Assembly: GCA_038125665.1 (NCBI GenBank)
Contig: JAYPEI010000004.1
Coordinates: 62,001-126,000, forward strand
DNA length: 64,000 nucleotides
Direction of reading: 5' to 3'
DNA from: CAILUG01 sp038125665
GTDB lineage: Bacteria > Pseudomonadota > Gammaproteobacteria > Pseudomonadales > Pseudohongiellaceae
Positions 53,971-63,535 of this stretch are shown piece after piece; the first letter of the stretch is position 1; every line of letters begins with the position of its first letter. Below the pieces are notes generated by a model, which was given only the letters and a program-made list of their open reading frames with translations, did no database searches and was not told where the DNA came from. The translations under genes were made by a program, and so were the position numbers.

Positions 53971-54719
53971 TGAATAAGTCGATTAAAATTGCTATCTCTG
54001 GCCTTGTAATTTACTGTGCTTCTTTAATCTCGCAAGTTGTAGCAGGAGCTGACGCTCCATCAGCCAAGACGACTTCACCCATTGATATCACTGGTTACTG
54101 GGTGGCGTTGGTGACGGAAGATTGGCGCTTTAGGATGGTTACAGCTCCAGCGGGTGACCATGAAGGCATCAACTTGACCAAAGCAGGTCTTGAACTGGCA
54201 GCAGCATGGAATCCAGAAGCGGACTCTGCTAGTGGAAATGAATGTAAAGCCTATGGAGTTGGGGGCATAATGCGAATTCCTACTCGTCTTCATATTGCTT
54301 GGGAAAGCGATAATGTGCTCATCATAGAAACTGATGCGGGTAAACAGAAAAGATATCTTCACTTTGGTCCGGAACAAGTTAATCCCGGAGGTAAAGGTTC
54401 ATTACAAGGAGTTAGCTTAGCTAATTGGGAGCTTCAGCGTGAAGGTCGTTTTGGTCCCGTCGTAAATGGTTCATTGGCTGTATCTACAACTGATATGAGT
54501 TCAGGTTATCTTAGAAGGAATGGTTTGCCCTATAGTGAGCAAACTCAGGTGAATGAGTTCTTTGATCTTTTGGCATCGCCTAATGGTACAGAATACCTGA
54601 CGGTACTCACTGAAATTATAGATCCGCAGTATTTGATTGATCCAATGTTGACATCAACTTCCTTTAAAAGAGAGGTCGATGGGGGTAAGTGGGATCCGCG
54701 TGATTGTCAAGCACAGTAA
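53970..54719 (+). CDS. Uncharacterised exported protein, second of a paralogous pair
   Basis: The 249-residue protein has a signal peptide (to about VAGA). The mature part begins ITGYWVALVTEDWRFRM and has NECKAYGVGG, a strand-rich centre and GYLRRNGLPYSEQTQ, then IIDPQYLIDPMLTSTSFKRE. It shares these anchor motifs (TEDW, LRRNG, DPxYL) with the protein at 52116. Similar proteins occur with DUF6152 genes, one of which lies 229 bp away on the other strand. The function is unknown. Confidence 0.75.
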   Translation: MNKSIKIAISGLVIYCASLISQVVAGADAPSAKTTSPIDITGYWVALVTEDWRFRMVTAPAGDHEGINLTKAGLELAAAWNPEADSASGNECKAYGVGGIMRIPTRLHIAWESDNVLIIETDAGKQKRYLHFGPEQVNPGGKGSLQGVSLANWELQREGRFGPVVNGSLAVSTTDMSSGYLRRNGLPYSEQTQVNEFFDLLASPNGTEYLTVLTEIIDPQYLIDPMLTSTSFKREVDGGKWDPRDCQAQ

Positions 54720-54947
54720 GGTTGTTAGTAAATTTTTGGACCAGAAAATGAGGATGACCACTAAAATATTTTTATGTTTGAGTATGGGTTTATCTGATTT
54801 AGCTTAAATTGTTGTAAAAGCAAAAGACAATGTCTTACAGGCGGCTTATGCCTGTAAAGATCTAGCGAATTGATGGATTAGTTTTGCGTCACAAAGCTGA
54901 ACAGTAGTCATCTTCATACCAGAGGATGGGTATGGAGGAGCTGCGAT

Positions 54948-55340
54948 CTAATCAACTTTTTCGTCTTCCTTGAAGCCCCAGCCAAAATTATCACTTGGTC
55001 TTAGAATAGATTCCATGCGCATTCGATGGTCAGCTAAATCACGGCTGGGCTGACCTCGGATAATTACTTCATCACCTACACGAAAAGAGTCACGAGTTAG
55101 GCCTTGTCTTTGTAGAAGGCTAGCGCCACCCCATTCGATTCCCCAGCGTTGCATTTTTCCTTCTGTATCTGGTGCCATTACCATCACAGAGGAGTGTGGA
55201 TTACGAAAATTTAGCTGTACTAACTTACCTTTAATCTCCGTGATTGTGTCCATATTGTAGCTGGCCTGAAAGGAATGGTGGGCTGCCACTGACAAGGACA
55301 AAATTACGCTTAAAAACGCTGTCAGAATGAGCTTCTTCAT
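54948..55340 (-). CDS. DUF6152-family exported protein
   Basis: The 130-residue protein has a signal peptide ending in AAHHSF, the usual DUF6152 start of the mature chain. It then has an OB-like strand pattern (TEIKGKLVQLNFRNPHSSVMV, WGIEWGG, VGDEVIIRGQPSRD). The family is uncharacterised and often linked to the kind of exported proteins encoded next door. It is convergent with them. Confidence 0.85.
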   Translation of the reverse strand: MKKLILTAFLSVILSLSVAAHHSFQASYNMDTITEIKGKLVQLNFRNPHSSVMVMAPDTEGKMQRWGIEWGGASLLQRQGLTRDSFRVGDEVIIRGQPSRDLADHRMRMESILRPSDNFGWGFKEDEKVD

Positions 55341-55458
55341 AGTACGGTCTCATTTATTGATAGGGTTAGTTCAATTGGTGAATATACCCAAAGCTACTGC
55401 TGCTGTGAAGCAAATAGGTGATAAGGACGAAGTAAATTTTGAGGAGTTTTAGTAAGAC

Positions 55459-55493
55459 AAAAAAAACCGGTACATAAAAGATACCGGTTTTTG
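55459..55493 (-). terminator. Intrinsic terminator of rpsT
   Basis: On the minus strand AAAAACCGGTA and TACCGGTTTTT form an 11-bp stem followed by further T residues, 26 bp after the rpsT stop. Confidence 0.85.
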
Positions 55494-55518
55494 CTTGAGA
55501 TTTTATCTTGTAGAAAAC

Positions 55519-55785
55519 TTAAGGTTGCAGTGCCTTTACTGCAGCGTTAAGACGGCTCTTATGTCGGGCAGCTTTGTTTTTATGAATGATGCCCTTATCT
55601 GCCATGCGGTCGATAACAGGTACAGCTTCTGTTAGAGCAGAATTAGCAGATTGATAGTCTTTTGTTTCGATTGCAGAAACCACTTTCTTGATGTAAGTAC
55701 GCACCATGGAGCGGAAACTCGCATTGTGACGACGATTTTTTTCTGCTTGTTTGGCGCGCTTGCGTGCCTGAGCTGTATTAGCCAA
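55519..55785 (-). CDS. rpsT: 30S ribosomal protein S20
   Basis: The 88-residue basic protein begins MANTAQARKRAKQAEKNR and ends KAARHKSRLNAAVKAL, diagnostic of S20, which binds 16S rRNA early in assembly. It has its own promoter and terminator and is divergent from murJ, as in many gammaproteobacteria. Confidence 0.97.
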   Translation of the reverse strand: MANTAQARKRAKQAEKNRRHNASFRSMVRTYIKKVVSAIETKDYQSANSALTEAVPVIDRMADKGIIHKNKAARHKSRLNAAVKALQP

Positions 55786-55839
55786 GGTAAACTCCTAAAT
55801 TGTGATTCAGTCTAGACAATTGACCATAAAAAGAGGCGC

Positions 55840-55868
55840 ACTATGCAAAAATTGCTCGATAAAGTCAA
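55840..55868 (-). promoter_or_regulatory. Predicted promoter of rpsT
   Basis: On the minus strand TTGACT (55863-55868) and CATAGT (55840-55845) are 17 bp apart. They are followed by a GCGCC discriminator as in growth-rate-controlled promoters. Confidence 0.55.
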
Positions 55869-55904
55869 GCCAGCTAATATGCCCTTTTTAGTTAGGTTAC
55901 AAGT

Positions 55905-57464
55905 ATGAAGGCGGATGTTGGCCTACAGCAAGACACTAAACTCCTTAGATCTTCAGTGATCACGGGTAGTGGAACACTTTGCTCCCGGATCTTTGGCATG
56001 GTCCGAGAGGTAGTATTTGCTGCAATTTTTGGTGATTCTGCAGCAGCTGATGCTTTTTTTGTGGCCTTTCGTATACCCAATTTTTTGCGGCGATTATTCG
56101 CGGAAGGTGCGTTCTCGCAAGCCTTTGTGCCAGTGCTTGCTGAGTACCGCAACCAACACACAAAAGAGGAAATTCGTTTGTTCTTGGCACACGTTGAAGG
56201 TGGTCTGGGTCTAATCTTGGCCTTACTCACTGTAGTGGGAGTAACAGCAGCCCCACTTTTAGCAGGTGTCTTTGCACCAGGATATTTGGACGACGGTAGT
56301 AAGTTCTCACTGCTAGTAGATCTGTTACGTGTGACATTCCCCTATATTCTATTGATCTCGCTTACAGGCTTTGCAGGTGCTGTGTTGAACTCCTACGGTT
56401 ATTTTGCTGTGCCAGCATTGACGCCTGTGTTGTTGAATGTCGTACTGATCGGGGCCGCTGTTTGGATAAGTCCCATGTTCAATGAACCTGCATTGGCTTT
56501 AGCCTGGGGGGTAATACTCGCAGGACTACTGCAGTTGATGTTCCAATTACCTTTTTTGGCACATCTAAAACTTTTTGTTTGTCCAAGGTTGAACTGGAGC
56601 CACCCTGGAGTAAGCAAAGTCATTAAGTTAATGTTACCTGTATTGTTCTCCGTATCTATAGGACAAATTGGACTCTTGCTCGATACTATTCTGGCGACCA
56701 GTCTTGAAGGCGATGGCGCTGTATCTTGGTTATATTATTCTGATCGCTTGCTGGAATTACCGTTAGGAATCTTTGGGGTGGCCATTGCTACAGTGATATT
56801 GCCTACGCTATCTCGACAACATAGTACGGGTCAGGCAGAGGTTTTCGATGACACCTTGAACTGGGGATTGCGTGTGCTCACTATCTTGGGTTTGCCTGCG
56901 ATGGCGGCCCTCTTGGTGCTAGCTGAGCCTTTGGTGATTACTCTGTATCAGCGGGGACAGTTTGGACCCGATTCCGTGGCACCTACAGTAGGATCTTTGC
57001 GTTCTTTTTCTTTGGGTTTGTTGGCTTTTATGTGGGTAAAAGTGCTGGCCTCAGCTTACTTTTCTCGTAAGGATACTAAGACACCTGTGCGTTATGGAGT
57101 GATCGCTTTGGTCAGTAATATGGTACTCAATCTGTTACTTATATTCCCCCTTGGACATATTGGTTTAGCTTTGGCAACTGCCATGTCGGCGTGGGTTAAT
57201 ACTGGATTGTTATGTTATGGGTTGATGCGTGAAAAAGTCCTACATTTCAACTATTCTTGGCTTAAATTCAGCATTCAATGTGTTACAGCCTTGGTGGGGA
57301 TGATCTTGCTGCTGTGTTGGCAGCTGGATACAGTTGAAAATTGGCTAGCTTGGGACGAATTACAAAGAGTGCTTCAACTAGCCTGGTTAGTGGTATCTGG
57401 AGCGGTAACTTATAGCGTTCTGTTATTGCTTACTGGCTTCAGGCCTAAGCATCTGTATCCCTAA
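55905..57464 (+). CDS. murJ: Lipid II flippase MurJ
   Basis: The 519-residue polytopic MOP-superfamily protein has about fourteen hydrophobic segments. It shows the MurJ start TLCSRIFGMVREVVFAAIFG and the RRLFAEGAFSQAFVP motif. It moves lipid II across the inner membrane for peptidoglycan synthesis. It heads the murJ-ribF-lspA-fkpB-ispH series. Confidence 0.95.
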   Translation: MKADVGLQQDTKLLRSSVITGSGTLCSRIFGMVREVVFAAIFGDSAAADAFFVAFRIPNFLRRLFAEGAFSQAFVPVLAEYRNQHTKEEIRLFLAHVEGGLGLILALLTVVGVTAAPLLAGVFAPGYLDDGSKFSLLVDLLRVTFPYILLISLTGFAGAVLNSYGYFAVPALTPVLLNVVLIGAAVWISPMFNEPALALAWGVILAGLLQLMFQLPFLAHLKLFVCPRLNWSHPGVSKVIKLMLPVLFSVSIGQIGLLLDTILATSLEGDGAVSWLYYSDRLLELPLGIFGVAIATVILPTLSRQHSTGQAEVFDDTLNWGLRVLTILGLPAMAALLVLAEPLVITLYQRGQFGPDSVAPTVGSLRSFSLGLLAFMWVKVLASAYFSRKDTKTPVRYGVIALVSNMVLNLLLIFPLGHIGLALATAMSAWVNTGLLCYGLMREKVLHFNYSWLKFSIQCVTALVGMILLLCWQLDTVENWLAWDELQRVLQLAWLVVSGAVTYSVLLLLTGFRPKHLYP

Positions 57465-57586
57465 GAGCTTGTTTCGCCTAGCTACATGGAACTCCGCGTT
57501 TGCACGCTCTGACTGAAGAGGGTTCATTGAGGTCAAGTGCCTAATATAGGAGTATAATGCCGCCCTTCAAACAAACAGGCGTCTGA

Positions 57587-58519
57587 ATGAAAGTTAGTGA
57601 TCAACCCTCTGAACTGCAAGCTATATTAGGTCCAGTAGTGGCTACTATCGGTAAATATGATGGCATGCATCTAGGACACCAGAGTATCCTGTCCTCTCTC
57701 CGATCTGCAGCGGCTAAGCTTGGGCTTCCCTCCGTAGTAATTCTCAGCGAACCTCAGCCAGAAGAATTTTTTGCCCCTGATAAAGCCCCCCTAAGACTGA
57801 TGCCCTTTGCAGATAAAGTTGATTTTTTGACAACTCAAGGAATTGATGCAGTGCTTCGGATGAACTTCGATAAAGCAATAAGTTCACTAACTGCTGATGA
57901 GTTTATTTATAGTTATCTCTGGAGGGACTTGGGTCTTTGTCACCTAGTAATAGGCGATGATTTCAAGTTCGGAAAAAATCGCGCAGGAGATTTCTCTTTA
58001 TTACAACGCAATGGTGCTGAATTAGGTTTTACGGTAGATGCTGTTGAACCTTGCTTGGCTCAGGGAGAACGTGTCAGTTCTACGCTAGTGAGAAAATACC
58101 TAGAGCAAGGTAACTGTGAGCGTGTCCAACAGCTATTAGCAAGACCTTTTATGATCAGAGGAATCGTCCAACAAGGTCGTCGGTTGGGGAGGCAGTTAGG
58201 GGTGCCTACAGCCAATTTAGCCTTAGAAACACGCGAACCAGTGATGCGTGGTGTTTTCATAGTTGAAGTAGAACTTGTAGATGGATCGAGAAATCCTGCT
58301 ATTGCTAACATTGGATTTAAACCAACCGTCACTGAAGTCCCTGAGCCATCCCTAGAGGTTCACTTATTGCACTTTGATGGAAATTTGTACGGTAAAGTTC
58401 TTAAAGTTCACTTTATTAATAAAATTCGCGATGAAAAGAGGTTTGATGGATTGGAAGCCCTGCGGTCACAGATTCAACAGGACCTTACTCAAGCCAAAAC
58501 TTTTTTTGGGTTAGTATGA
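57587..58519 (+). CDS. ribF: Bifunctional riboflavin kinase/FAD synthetase
   Basis: The 310-residue enzyme has an N-terminal FAD synthetase domain (GKYDGMHLGHQ; GDDFKFGKNRAGD; SSTLVRKYL) and a C-terminal riboflavin kinase domain (GRQLGVPTANL). It makes FMN and FAD. The G-K-Y-D-G-M-H motif has Lys-Tyr where most have Asn/Gly-Phe-Asp. A -10-like TATAAT is at 57553-57558. Confidence 0.95.
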   Translation: MKVSDQPSELQAILGPVVATIGKYDGMHLGHQSILSSLRSAAAKLGLPSVVILSEPQPEEFFAPDKAPLRLMPFADKVDFLTTQGIDAVLRMNFDKAISSLTADEFIYSYLWRDLGLCHLVIGDDFKFGKNRAGDFSLLQRNGAELGFTVDAVEPCLAQGERVSSTLVRKYLEQGNCERVQQLLARPFMIRGIVQQGRRLGRQLGVPTANLALETREPVMRGVFIVEVELVDGSRNPAIANIGFKPTVTEVPEPSLEVHLLHFDGNLYGKVLKVHFINKIRDEKRFDGLEALRSQIQQDLTQAKTFFGLV

Positions 58520-58535
58520 ATAAGGAGCCCTAATA

Positions 58536-59057
58536 ATGAGTGGCGACAAATTTGTCAAAGTGATGTTGAATTCGCCCTGGATATGGCTCTGGCTTTTATT
58601 TGGTATCGCGTTGGATCAACTGACCAAATATTTAGCCGATCATCAACTGACATACTTAAAACCAAGTGCCGTTATTCCTGGTTTTTTTGATCTGCTGTTG
58701 GTATATAACAAAGGGGCAGCGTTTAGTTTTCTGAGTACCGGGGGGGATTTTACTAGATGGTTACTTACTGCAATATCAGCGATAGTCTCCGTAGTTCTGA
58801 TAATTTATCTCAAGAGGACAGAGTCTTCTCGATATCTATTGAGAAGCGCTTTATTACTTATTTTAGCTGGCGCTATAGGTAATCTAGTAGACAGAGCCTT
58901 GATTGGCTACGTAATAGATTTTATTAGTTTGTATCATGGAGAGTATCGGTTTGCTACATTCAATATGGCGGATGCCTTTATCTCGGTAGGAGCAATTTTG
59001 CTCATTTTGGATACTTATTACTCAGAAGTAACTAAAGAGAAGAAAGCTGATCAATAG
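58536..59057 (+). CDS. lspA: Lipoprotein signal peptidase
   Basis: The 173-residue membrane protein has four hydrophobic helices and the conserved aspartate motifs GNLVDR (D119), VIDFI (D128) and FNMADAF (D146). It cuts prolipoproteins before the lipidated cysteine, as needed for LolB and the other lipoproteins in this window. It follows ribF by 16 bp. Confidence 0.95.
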   Translation: MSGDKFVKVMLNSPWIWLWLLFGIALDQLTKYLADHQLTYLKPSAVIPGFFDLLLVYNKGAAFSFLSTGGDFTRWLLTAISAIVSVVLIIYLKRTESSRYLLRSALLLILAGAIGNLVDRALIGYVIDFISLYHGEYRFATFNMADAFISVGAILLILDTYYSEVTKEKKADQ

Positions 59058-59127
59058 CATTCGTACTGATCTCAATGTTCCAACAATGATGGGCAGGATT
59101 AAAGCCAGCAGTTACAGGTTTAGATTT

Positions 59128-59631
59128 ATGACTGAATATCTTATTAAACTGGTTGATGTACTTGAAGCCCAAAATAATAAACCTCTGACGAATACAGGTT
59201 TGCAGGTAGGGTCGAGGGTGAAACTTCACTTCCAGTTATCTCTGACAAATGGTCAGTTGATTGATGGTTGTTACGATAAGGCAGCAGCCCAGTTCGTTAT
59301 TGGCGATGGGTCCATGCTACCTACTTTCGAGGCAAGCTTGCTGGGGATGCATCCAGGAGAGGAGCGTGAATGTACTTTAAGTCCTGAGAATGCTTTTGGT
59401 GAGCAGCGAAAGGAAAATATTCAGCGTTTCCCCCGGTATCGTTTCCCTCCCGATATGGTGCTTGAATCAGGACTGATGCTTGAGTTCAGCGACAAAGCAG
59501 CTAACACTCAGCCCGGTGTTGTACATAAAGTGAATTCACGATTCGTTGAAATTGACTTTAATCATCCTTTGGCTGGTCGTACTATTGTGTTCAAAGCTAT
59601 TTTGCTTGAACTAGATAACTCGGCGCTATGA
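59128..59631 (+). CDS. fkpB: FKBP-type peptidyl-prolyl isomerase, SlpA/FkpB type
   Basis: The protein shows the SlpA pattern: GSRVKLHFQLSLTNGQLID, FVIGDGSMLPTFEASLLGMHPGEE and a C-terminal NHPLAGRTIVFKAILLEL. This includes the insert-in-flap domain with chaperone activity. The start at 59128 gives 167 residues; ATG 59086 adds 14. It overlaps ispH by 4 bp, the usual fkpB-ispH pair. Confidence 0.9.
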   Translation: MTEYLIKLVDVLEAQNNKPLTNTGLQVGSRVKLHFQLSLTNGQLIDGCYDKAAAQFVIGDGSMLPTFEASLLGMHPGEERECTLSPENAFGEQRKENIQRFPRYRFPPDMVLESGLMLEFSDKAANTQPGVVHKVNSRFVEIDFNHPLAGRTIVFKAILLELDNSAL

Positions 59632-60590
59632 AAAAATTTCACGTACAACTAGCTAACCCTCGTGGTTTCTGCGCTGGTGTTGACCGGGCAATTGATATAG
59701 TAAATCGTGCGCTGGATATCTATGGAGCCCCAATTTATGTGCGTCATGAAGTTGTTCATAACAAATTTGTTGTGGAATCCTTGCAAGAGCGTGGAGCAAT
59801 ATTCGTAGAAGAACTTTCTGATATCCCTATGAAACAGAAGGGTGAAATAAGTCCACCAATCGCTATTTTCAGTGCACATGGTGTTTCAAAGAAAGTGAAA
59901 AAAGAAGCCAGCACTTTGGGTTTGCAAGTCTTTGATGCTACTTGCCCACTGGTGACAAAAGTGCATATGGAAGTACAGCGTTATTCAAGAGCTGGCGTAG
60001 AATGTATCTTGATAGGTCATGCGCGTCATCCAGAAGTAGAAGGTACAATTGGACAATTTGATGCTAGCACTGGCGGTGAAATCTACTTAGTTGAAGATGA
60101 AGAAGATGCCAACACATTAGCAGTCCGAAACCCTGATAGACTATACTTCGTTACACAAACCACCCTGAGCACAGACGATACATCACGTATTATTGATATA
60201 CTAAGAAAGCGATTCCCTAACATTGCTGGGCCCAGACGTGATGATATTTGTTATGCCACGCAGAATCGTCAGGATGCTGTAAAACAACTTGCTCTGGAAA
60301 ATGAATTAGTCTTAGTTGTAGGCTCTCCTAATTCCTCCAACTCAAATAGATTGCGTGAGCTCGCTGAACGCTCTGGTTCAAAGGCATATCTGATTGATAA
60401 GGCGCAAGAGATAAAGCCGGAATGGCTGATAGGTGTCTCTTCTGTGGGAATCACAGCAGGTGCCTCTGCGCCTGAAGTGCTTGTGCAAGAAGTCATTAAA
60501 ATATTGGAGAAGATGGGTGGAACAGCGCCAAAGGAGATTAGTGGTATGGAAGAATCTATGTATTTCGCTTTACCGCGAGCCTTGCGGTAA
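59628..60590 (+). CDS. ispH: 4-hydroxy-3-methylbut-2-enyl diphosphate reductase
   Basis: The 320-residue iron-sulfur enzyme has three cluster cysteines: C15 (NPRGFCAGV), C106 (DATCPLVTKVH) and C208 (DDICYATQNRQ). It makes IPP and DMAPP, the last step of the MEP pathway that also uses IspE in this window. The start overlaps fkpB. Confidence 0.97.
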   Translation: MKKFHVQLANPRGFCAGVDRAIDIVNRALDIYGAPIYVRHEVVHNKFVVESLQERGAIFVEELSDIPMKQKGEISPPIAIFSAHGVSKKVKKEASTLGLQVFDATCPLVTKVHMEVQRYSRAGVECILIGHARHPEVEGTIGQFDASTGGEIYLVEDEEDANTLAVRNPDRLYFVTQTTLSTDDTSRIIDILRKRFPNIAGPRRDDICYATQNRQDAVKQLALENELVLVVGSPNSSNSNRLRELAERSGSKAYLIDKAQEIKPEWLIGVSSVGITAGASAPEVLVQEVIKILEKMGGTAPKEISGMEESMYFALPRALR

Positions 60591-60877
60591 TTGTAGTTTT
60601 TACTCGAATACTTATCTTTTTCTGACACCCCTGAATCTTTTTCCAGGGCTTGGGGTAATTTCTATGTCAGTTCCAGTATCTCTCGATCTGGGAAAGCGAA
60701 GTAAATTATGCAAAGCGATTAGATAGTCTCTATTGATAAAGTACTGAAGGGGGTGAAATTTTTTTTGATATGGCGAGCAAGGCTAGGAAGCCAAGGAAAA
60801 GTGGTAGCTCTAACAGGGTATAAGCACTAATAGGTTTAACGATTAAACACAGCAAAAAACCTAAAGTTTGTAGATAC

Positions 60878-61102
60878 TCAATCCATGTGTTCCTTACAGC
60901 AATACCATTGGTTCATATGAAAATAAGAATCGGTTTTGGGTACATAAACTCCGCACTTTGAACAGTTCACCATAGTATCATTCAATGATTTTTTACTGAT
61001 GTCTTGGCTATCTTGGAGTTTCTCATCTTTCAGGAAATTACGTTTGATCAACATCCATACGACCCATACTAGAAGTGCAATTATTAGTATTCTCAATAAC
61101 AC
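60878..61102 (-). CDS. PP0621-type small zinc-ribbon membrane protein
   Basis: From GTG 61102 (AGAGGA 6 nt upstream) the 74-residue protein has one N-terminal membrane segment (ILIIALLVWVVWMLIK) and a C-terminal metal-binding region (MVNCSKCGVYVPKTDS, then WYCCKEH). This matches the PP0621 family. The function is unknown. It is divergent from nadE. Confidence 0.8.
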   Translation of the reverse strand: MLLRILIIALLVWVVWMLIKRNFLKDEKLQDSQDISKKSLNDTMVNCSKCGVYVPKTDSYFHMNQWYCCKEHMD

Positions 61103-61205
61103 TGGTTTTCCTCTTGAGAGATTTTTGCTAAGTGTGGGTGAATAGCGGACAATACACAAGTGTACAGACTTATAAAGGTAAGCATTCGTGCATAGACCAG
61201 TATCA

Positions 61206-62858
61206 ATGCCAATCCTAAACCAGCAGACTTCGTTGACCTTAAAAGTAGTCATGGCTCAAGTAAACCCTTTGGTGGGTGATATTCATGGCAATACTGCTTT
61301 AGTGTTAGAGCAAGCACAAAAGGCAATTTCAGATCATCAAGCAGAGGTAGTTGTCTTTCCAGAACTGGTCTTGACAGCATACCCTCCTGAGGATTTACTA
61401 CTGCGTCCTAGCCTTGATGCTAGGATCGACTGGGCGCTACAAGAATTGCAAGATGCAGCACTACCTACTGTAATAGTGGTGGGATATCCTGGCCGTCAGG
61501 GGGACAAGCTACAGAATAGATTAGTTGTGATCAATCACGGTCAAATTTTAGGTTCTTACATCAAGCAGCGCCTACCGAACTATCAAGTATTCGATGAGAA
61601 GAGATATTTCAAGAAAGGTCGTGAACCCCTAGTCCTCAATCTTGGCGGTATAAATGTAGGCTTTACCATTTGTGAAGATCTTTGGAAACCTAAACCCATG
61701 GCATTAGCCAAAGCTGCTGGTGCTGAGCTTATGATTAATATTAATGGATCTCCTTATCATCAAGGAAAATTGAAAGAGCGCCAGCAAGTCATGAGTCAGC
61801 GAGTTCACGAAAATAATATTCCTTTGTTGTACATTAATCAGGTTGGTGGACAAGATGAGCTAGTCTTTGATGGTGCCTCAATGGCTATGAATGCTGAGGG
61901 GGAGATACTTGTTCAAGCTCCTCAATATCACGAGGCACTTACACCTGTAAAAATAGTTAAGTCTACAAGAGGTGTAGAAGTAGTTGCAGGAGAGAAAGCT
62001 ACACCATTAGCTCCAGTGGCAGAGCTCTATGAAACACTAGTGCTCGGTTTACGAGATTATGTTAATAAAAATCGTTTTCCCTCTGTGGTATTAGGTTTAT
62101 CTGGTGGTATTGATTCAGCATTGACAATGGCACTGGCGGTGGATGCATTAGGGGCAGAACGTGTCAAAGCTATTATGATGCCTTTCGCCTATACTTCCGA
62201 TATGAGTAAGGAAGATGCTCAGTTACAAGCAACTCGCCAGCAAGTAAGTTTCGAAGTCTTACCTATTGAAACTCCTTATGAAGCGTTTATCTCTGTGTTA
62301 GAGAATCAATTTGCAGGCACTGAACAGGATCTCACTGAACAGAATCTACAAGCACGTTGTCGTGGTGTATTACTCATGGCTTTGTCTAATAAGCAAGGTT
62401 CTTTAGTATTGACTACAGGTAATAAAAGTGAGCTTGCGGTTGGTTATTCTACTCTGTATGGAGATATGGCTGGTGGCTTTGATGTCATTAAGGATGTTCC
62501 TAAGATGCAGGTCTATGCTTTGGCTAAATATCGTAATGAGCGTGATGGCACTGAGGTAATTCCTAGTCGCGTTATAAATAGGCCTCCTTCGGCTGAATTA
62601 GCGCCTGGGCAAGTAGATGAAGACAATCTTCCGCCATATGAAATACTGGATCAAATTTTGGAGCTCTATATAGAGCAAGATCTTGGCGTAGAATCTATCT
62701 GTGCTCAAGGGTTTGATGCCCAAATTGTAAAGCGTGTAATACTTATGGTTGATAGGAATGAGTATAAACGTCGACAAGCTCCAGTTGGAGTACGTATCTC
62801 CCGTAAAGCCTTTGGCCGTGACAGACGCTATCCTATTATAAATGGATGGCGCATATGA
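61206..62858 (+). CDS. nadE: Glutamine-dependent NAD+ synthetase
   Basis: The protein joins an N-terminal nitrilase-type glutaminase (E in VFPELVLTAYPPEDLL, K in IKQRLPNY, C in FTICEDLW) to a C-terminal synthetase (LGLSGGIDSALT PP-loop; TTGNKSELAVGYSTLYGDMAGG). It converts NaAD to NAD. ATG 61206 is used; GTG 61188 is in frame, and neither has a clear ribosome binding site. Confidence 0.95.
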   Translation: MPILNQQTSLTLKVVMAQVNPLVGDIHGNTALVLEQAQKAISDHQAEVVVFPELVLTAYPPEDLLLRPSLDARIDWALQELQDAALPTVIVVGYPGRQGDKLQNRLVVINHGQILGSYIKQRLPNYQVFDEKRYFKKGREPLVLNLGGINVGFTICEDLWKPKPMALAKAAGAELMININGSPYHQGKLKERQQVMSQRVHENNIPLLYINQVGGQDELVFDGASMAMNAEGEILVQAPQYHEALTPVKIVKSTRGVEVVAGEKATPLAPVAELYETLVLGLRDYVNKNRFPSVVLGLSGGIDSALTMALAVDALGAERVKAIMMPFAYTSDMSKEDAQLQATRQQVSFEVLPIETPYEAFISVLENQFAGTEQDLTEQNLQARCRGVLLMALSNKQGSLVLTTGNKSELAVGYSTLYGDMAGGFDVIKDVPKMQVYALAKYRNERDGTEVIPSRVINRPPSAELAPGQVDEDNLPPYEILDQILELYIEQDLGVESICAQGFDAQIVKRVILMVDRNEYKRRQAPVGVRISRKAFGRDRRYPIINGWRI

Positions 62859-63226
62859 ATTATTGTTCAAAAGGATGTAAGTTTTTCAATCTAGCTTCCA
62901 TTTTTTACTGGAAAATTATTCTTTCTACCAGAAATTTTGGGGCTACAAGCTGTATTTATTGTCATGATTAGTCAAACACTGTAGCACAAGAAATTATTTT
63001 TTATCATGAGAGAGAAAAATTTAGAGAGCCTGCAAGAAAGTAAAAAAGTAAGGATCATGATTGATATTATTAACTCTACCAAATGTATAAAGAGCAAAAC
63101 ACAATCAATACTTTGTTTTTCTCGACTAAGATTAAGTTAAGATATACTGCACATAAAAATAACAAAAAAATAGAAATGTAACTTTAATACTTAGCAACGC
63201 TAATCACTTTTAGGTAGTGAGGAGAT
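62859..63226. other. AT-rich spacer before the symporter genes
   Basis: 368 bp with no recognised gene; it should carry the promoter of the DUF4212/symporter pair. A 44-codon frame at 63006-63140 has no ribosome binding site and is not called. Confidence 0.5.
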
Positions 63227-63535
63227 ATGAAAAAAACACCACTATTTTGGCAAAGTAACCTTCGTCTACTTACTGTGGTTCTGTTTATATGGGCGCTGGG
63301 TTCTTTTGGGTTTTCTATCATATTAGCAGATGAGCTAGACATTATTCGTATTGGTGGTTTCGGTCTTGGTTTCTGGATGGCACAGCAAGGCTCTATCTAT
63401 CTTTTTGTCATCTTGATCCTCATTTACAATTTCTTTAAAGAGCGACTTGATAAAGCTCAGCTTAGAGAAAAAGAAATCAGTCTTACAGATGCTGAAGCTG
63501 AGACTGATGAGTGGGCTAAGGATAGGGAAGCTTAA
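63227..63535 (+). CDS. DUF4212 sodium/substrate symporter small subunit
   Basis: The 102-residue protein has two membrane helices (about 15-35 and 48-68) and the DUF4212 pattern: FWQSNLRLL at the start, GFGLGFWMAQQGSIYLFV in the middle. It pairs with the following large symporter. GAGGAG precedes the ATG. Confidence 0.9.
   Translation: MKKTPLFWQSNLRLLTVVLFIWALGSFGFSIILADELDIIRIGGFGLGFWMAQQGSIYLFVILILIYNFFKERLDKAQLREKEISLTDAEAETDEWAKDREA

Noticed and set aside
63006..63140. 44-codon open frame before the DUF4212 gene
   Set aside because: No ribosome binding site, low-complexity lysine/serine-rich product, no family likeness.
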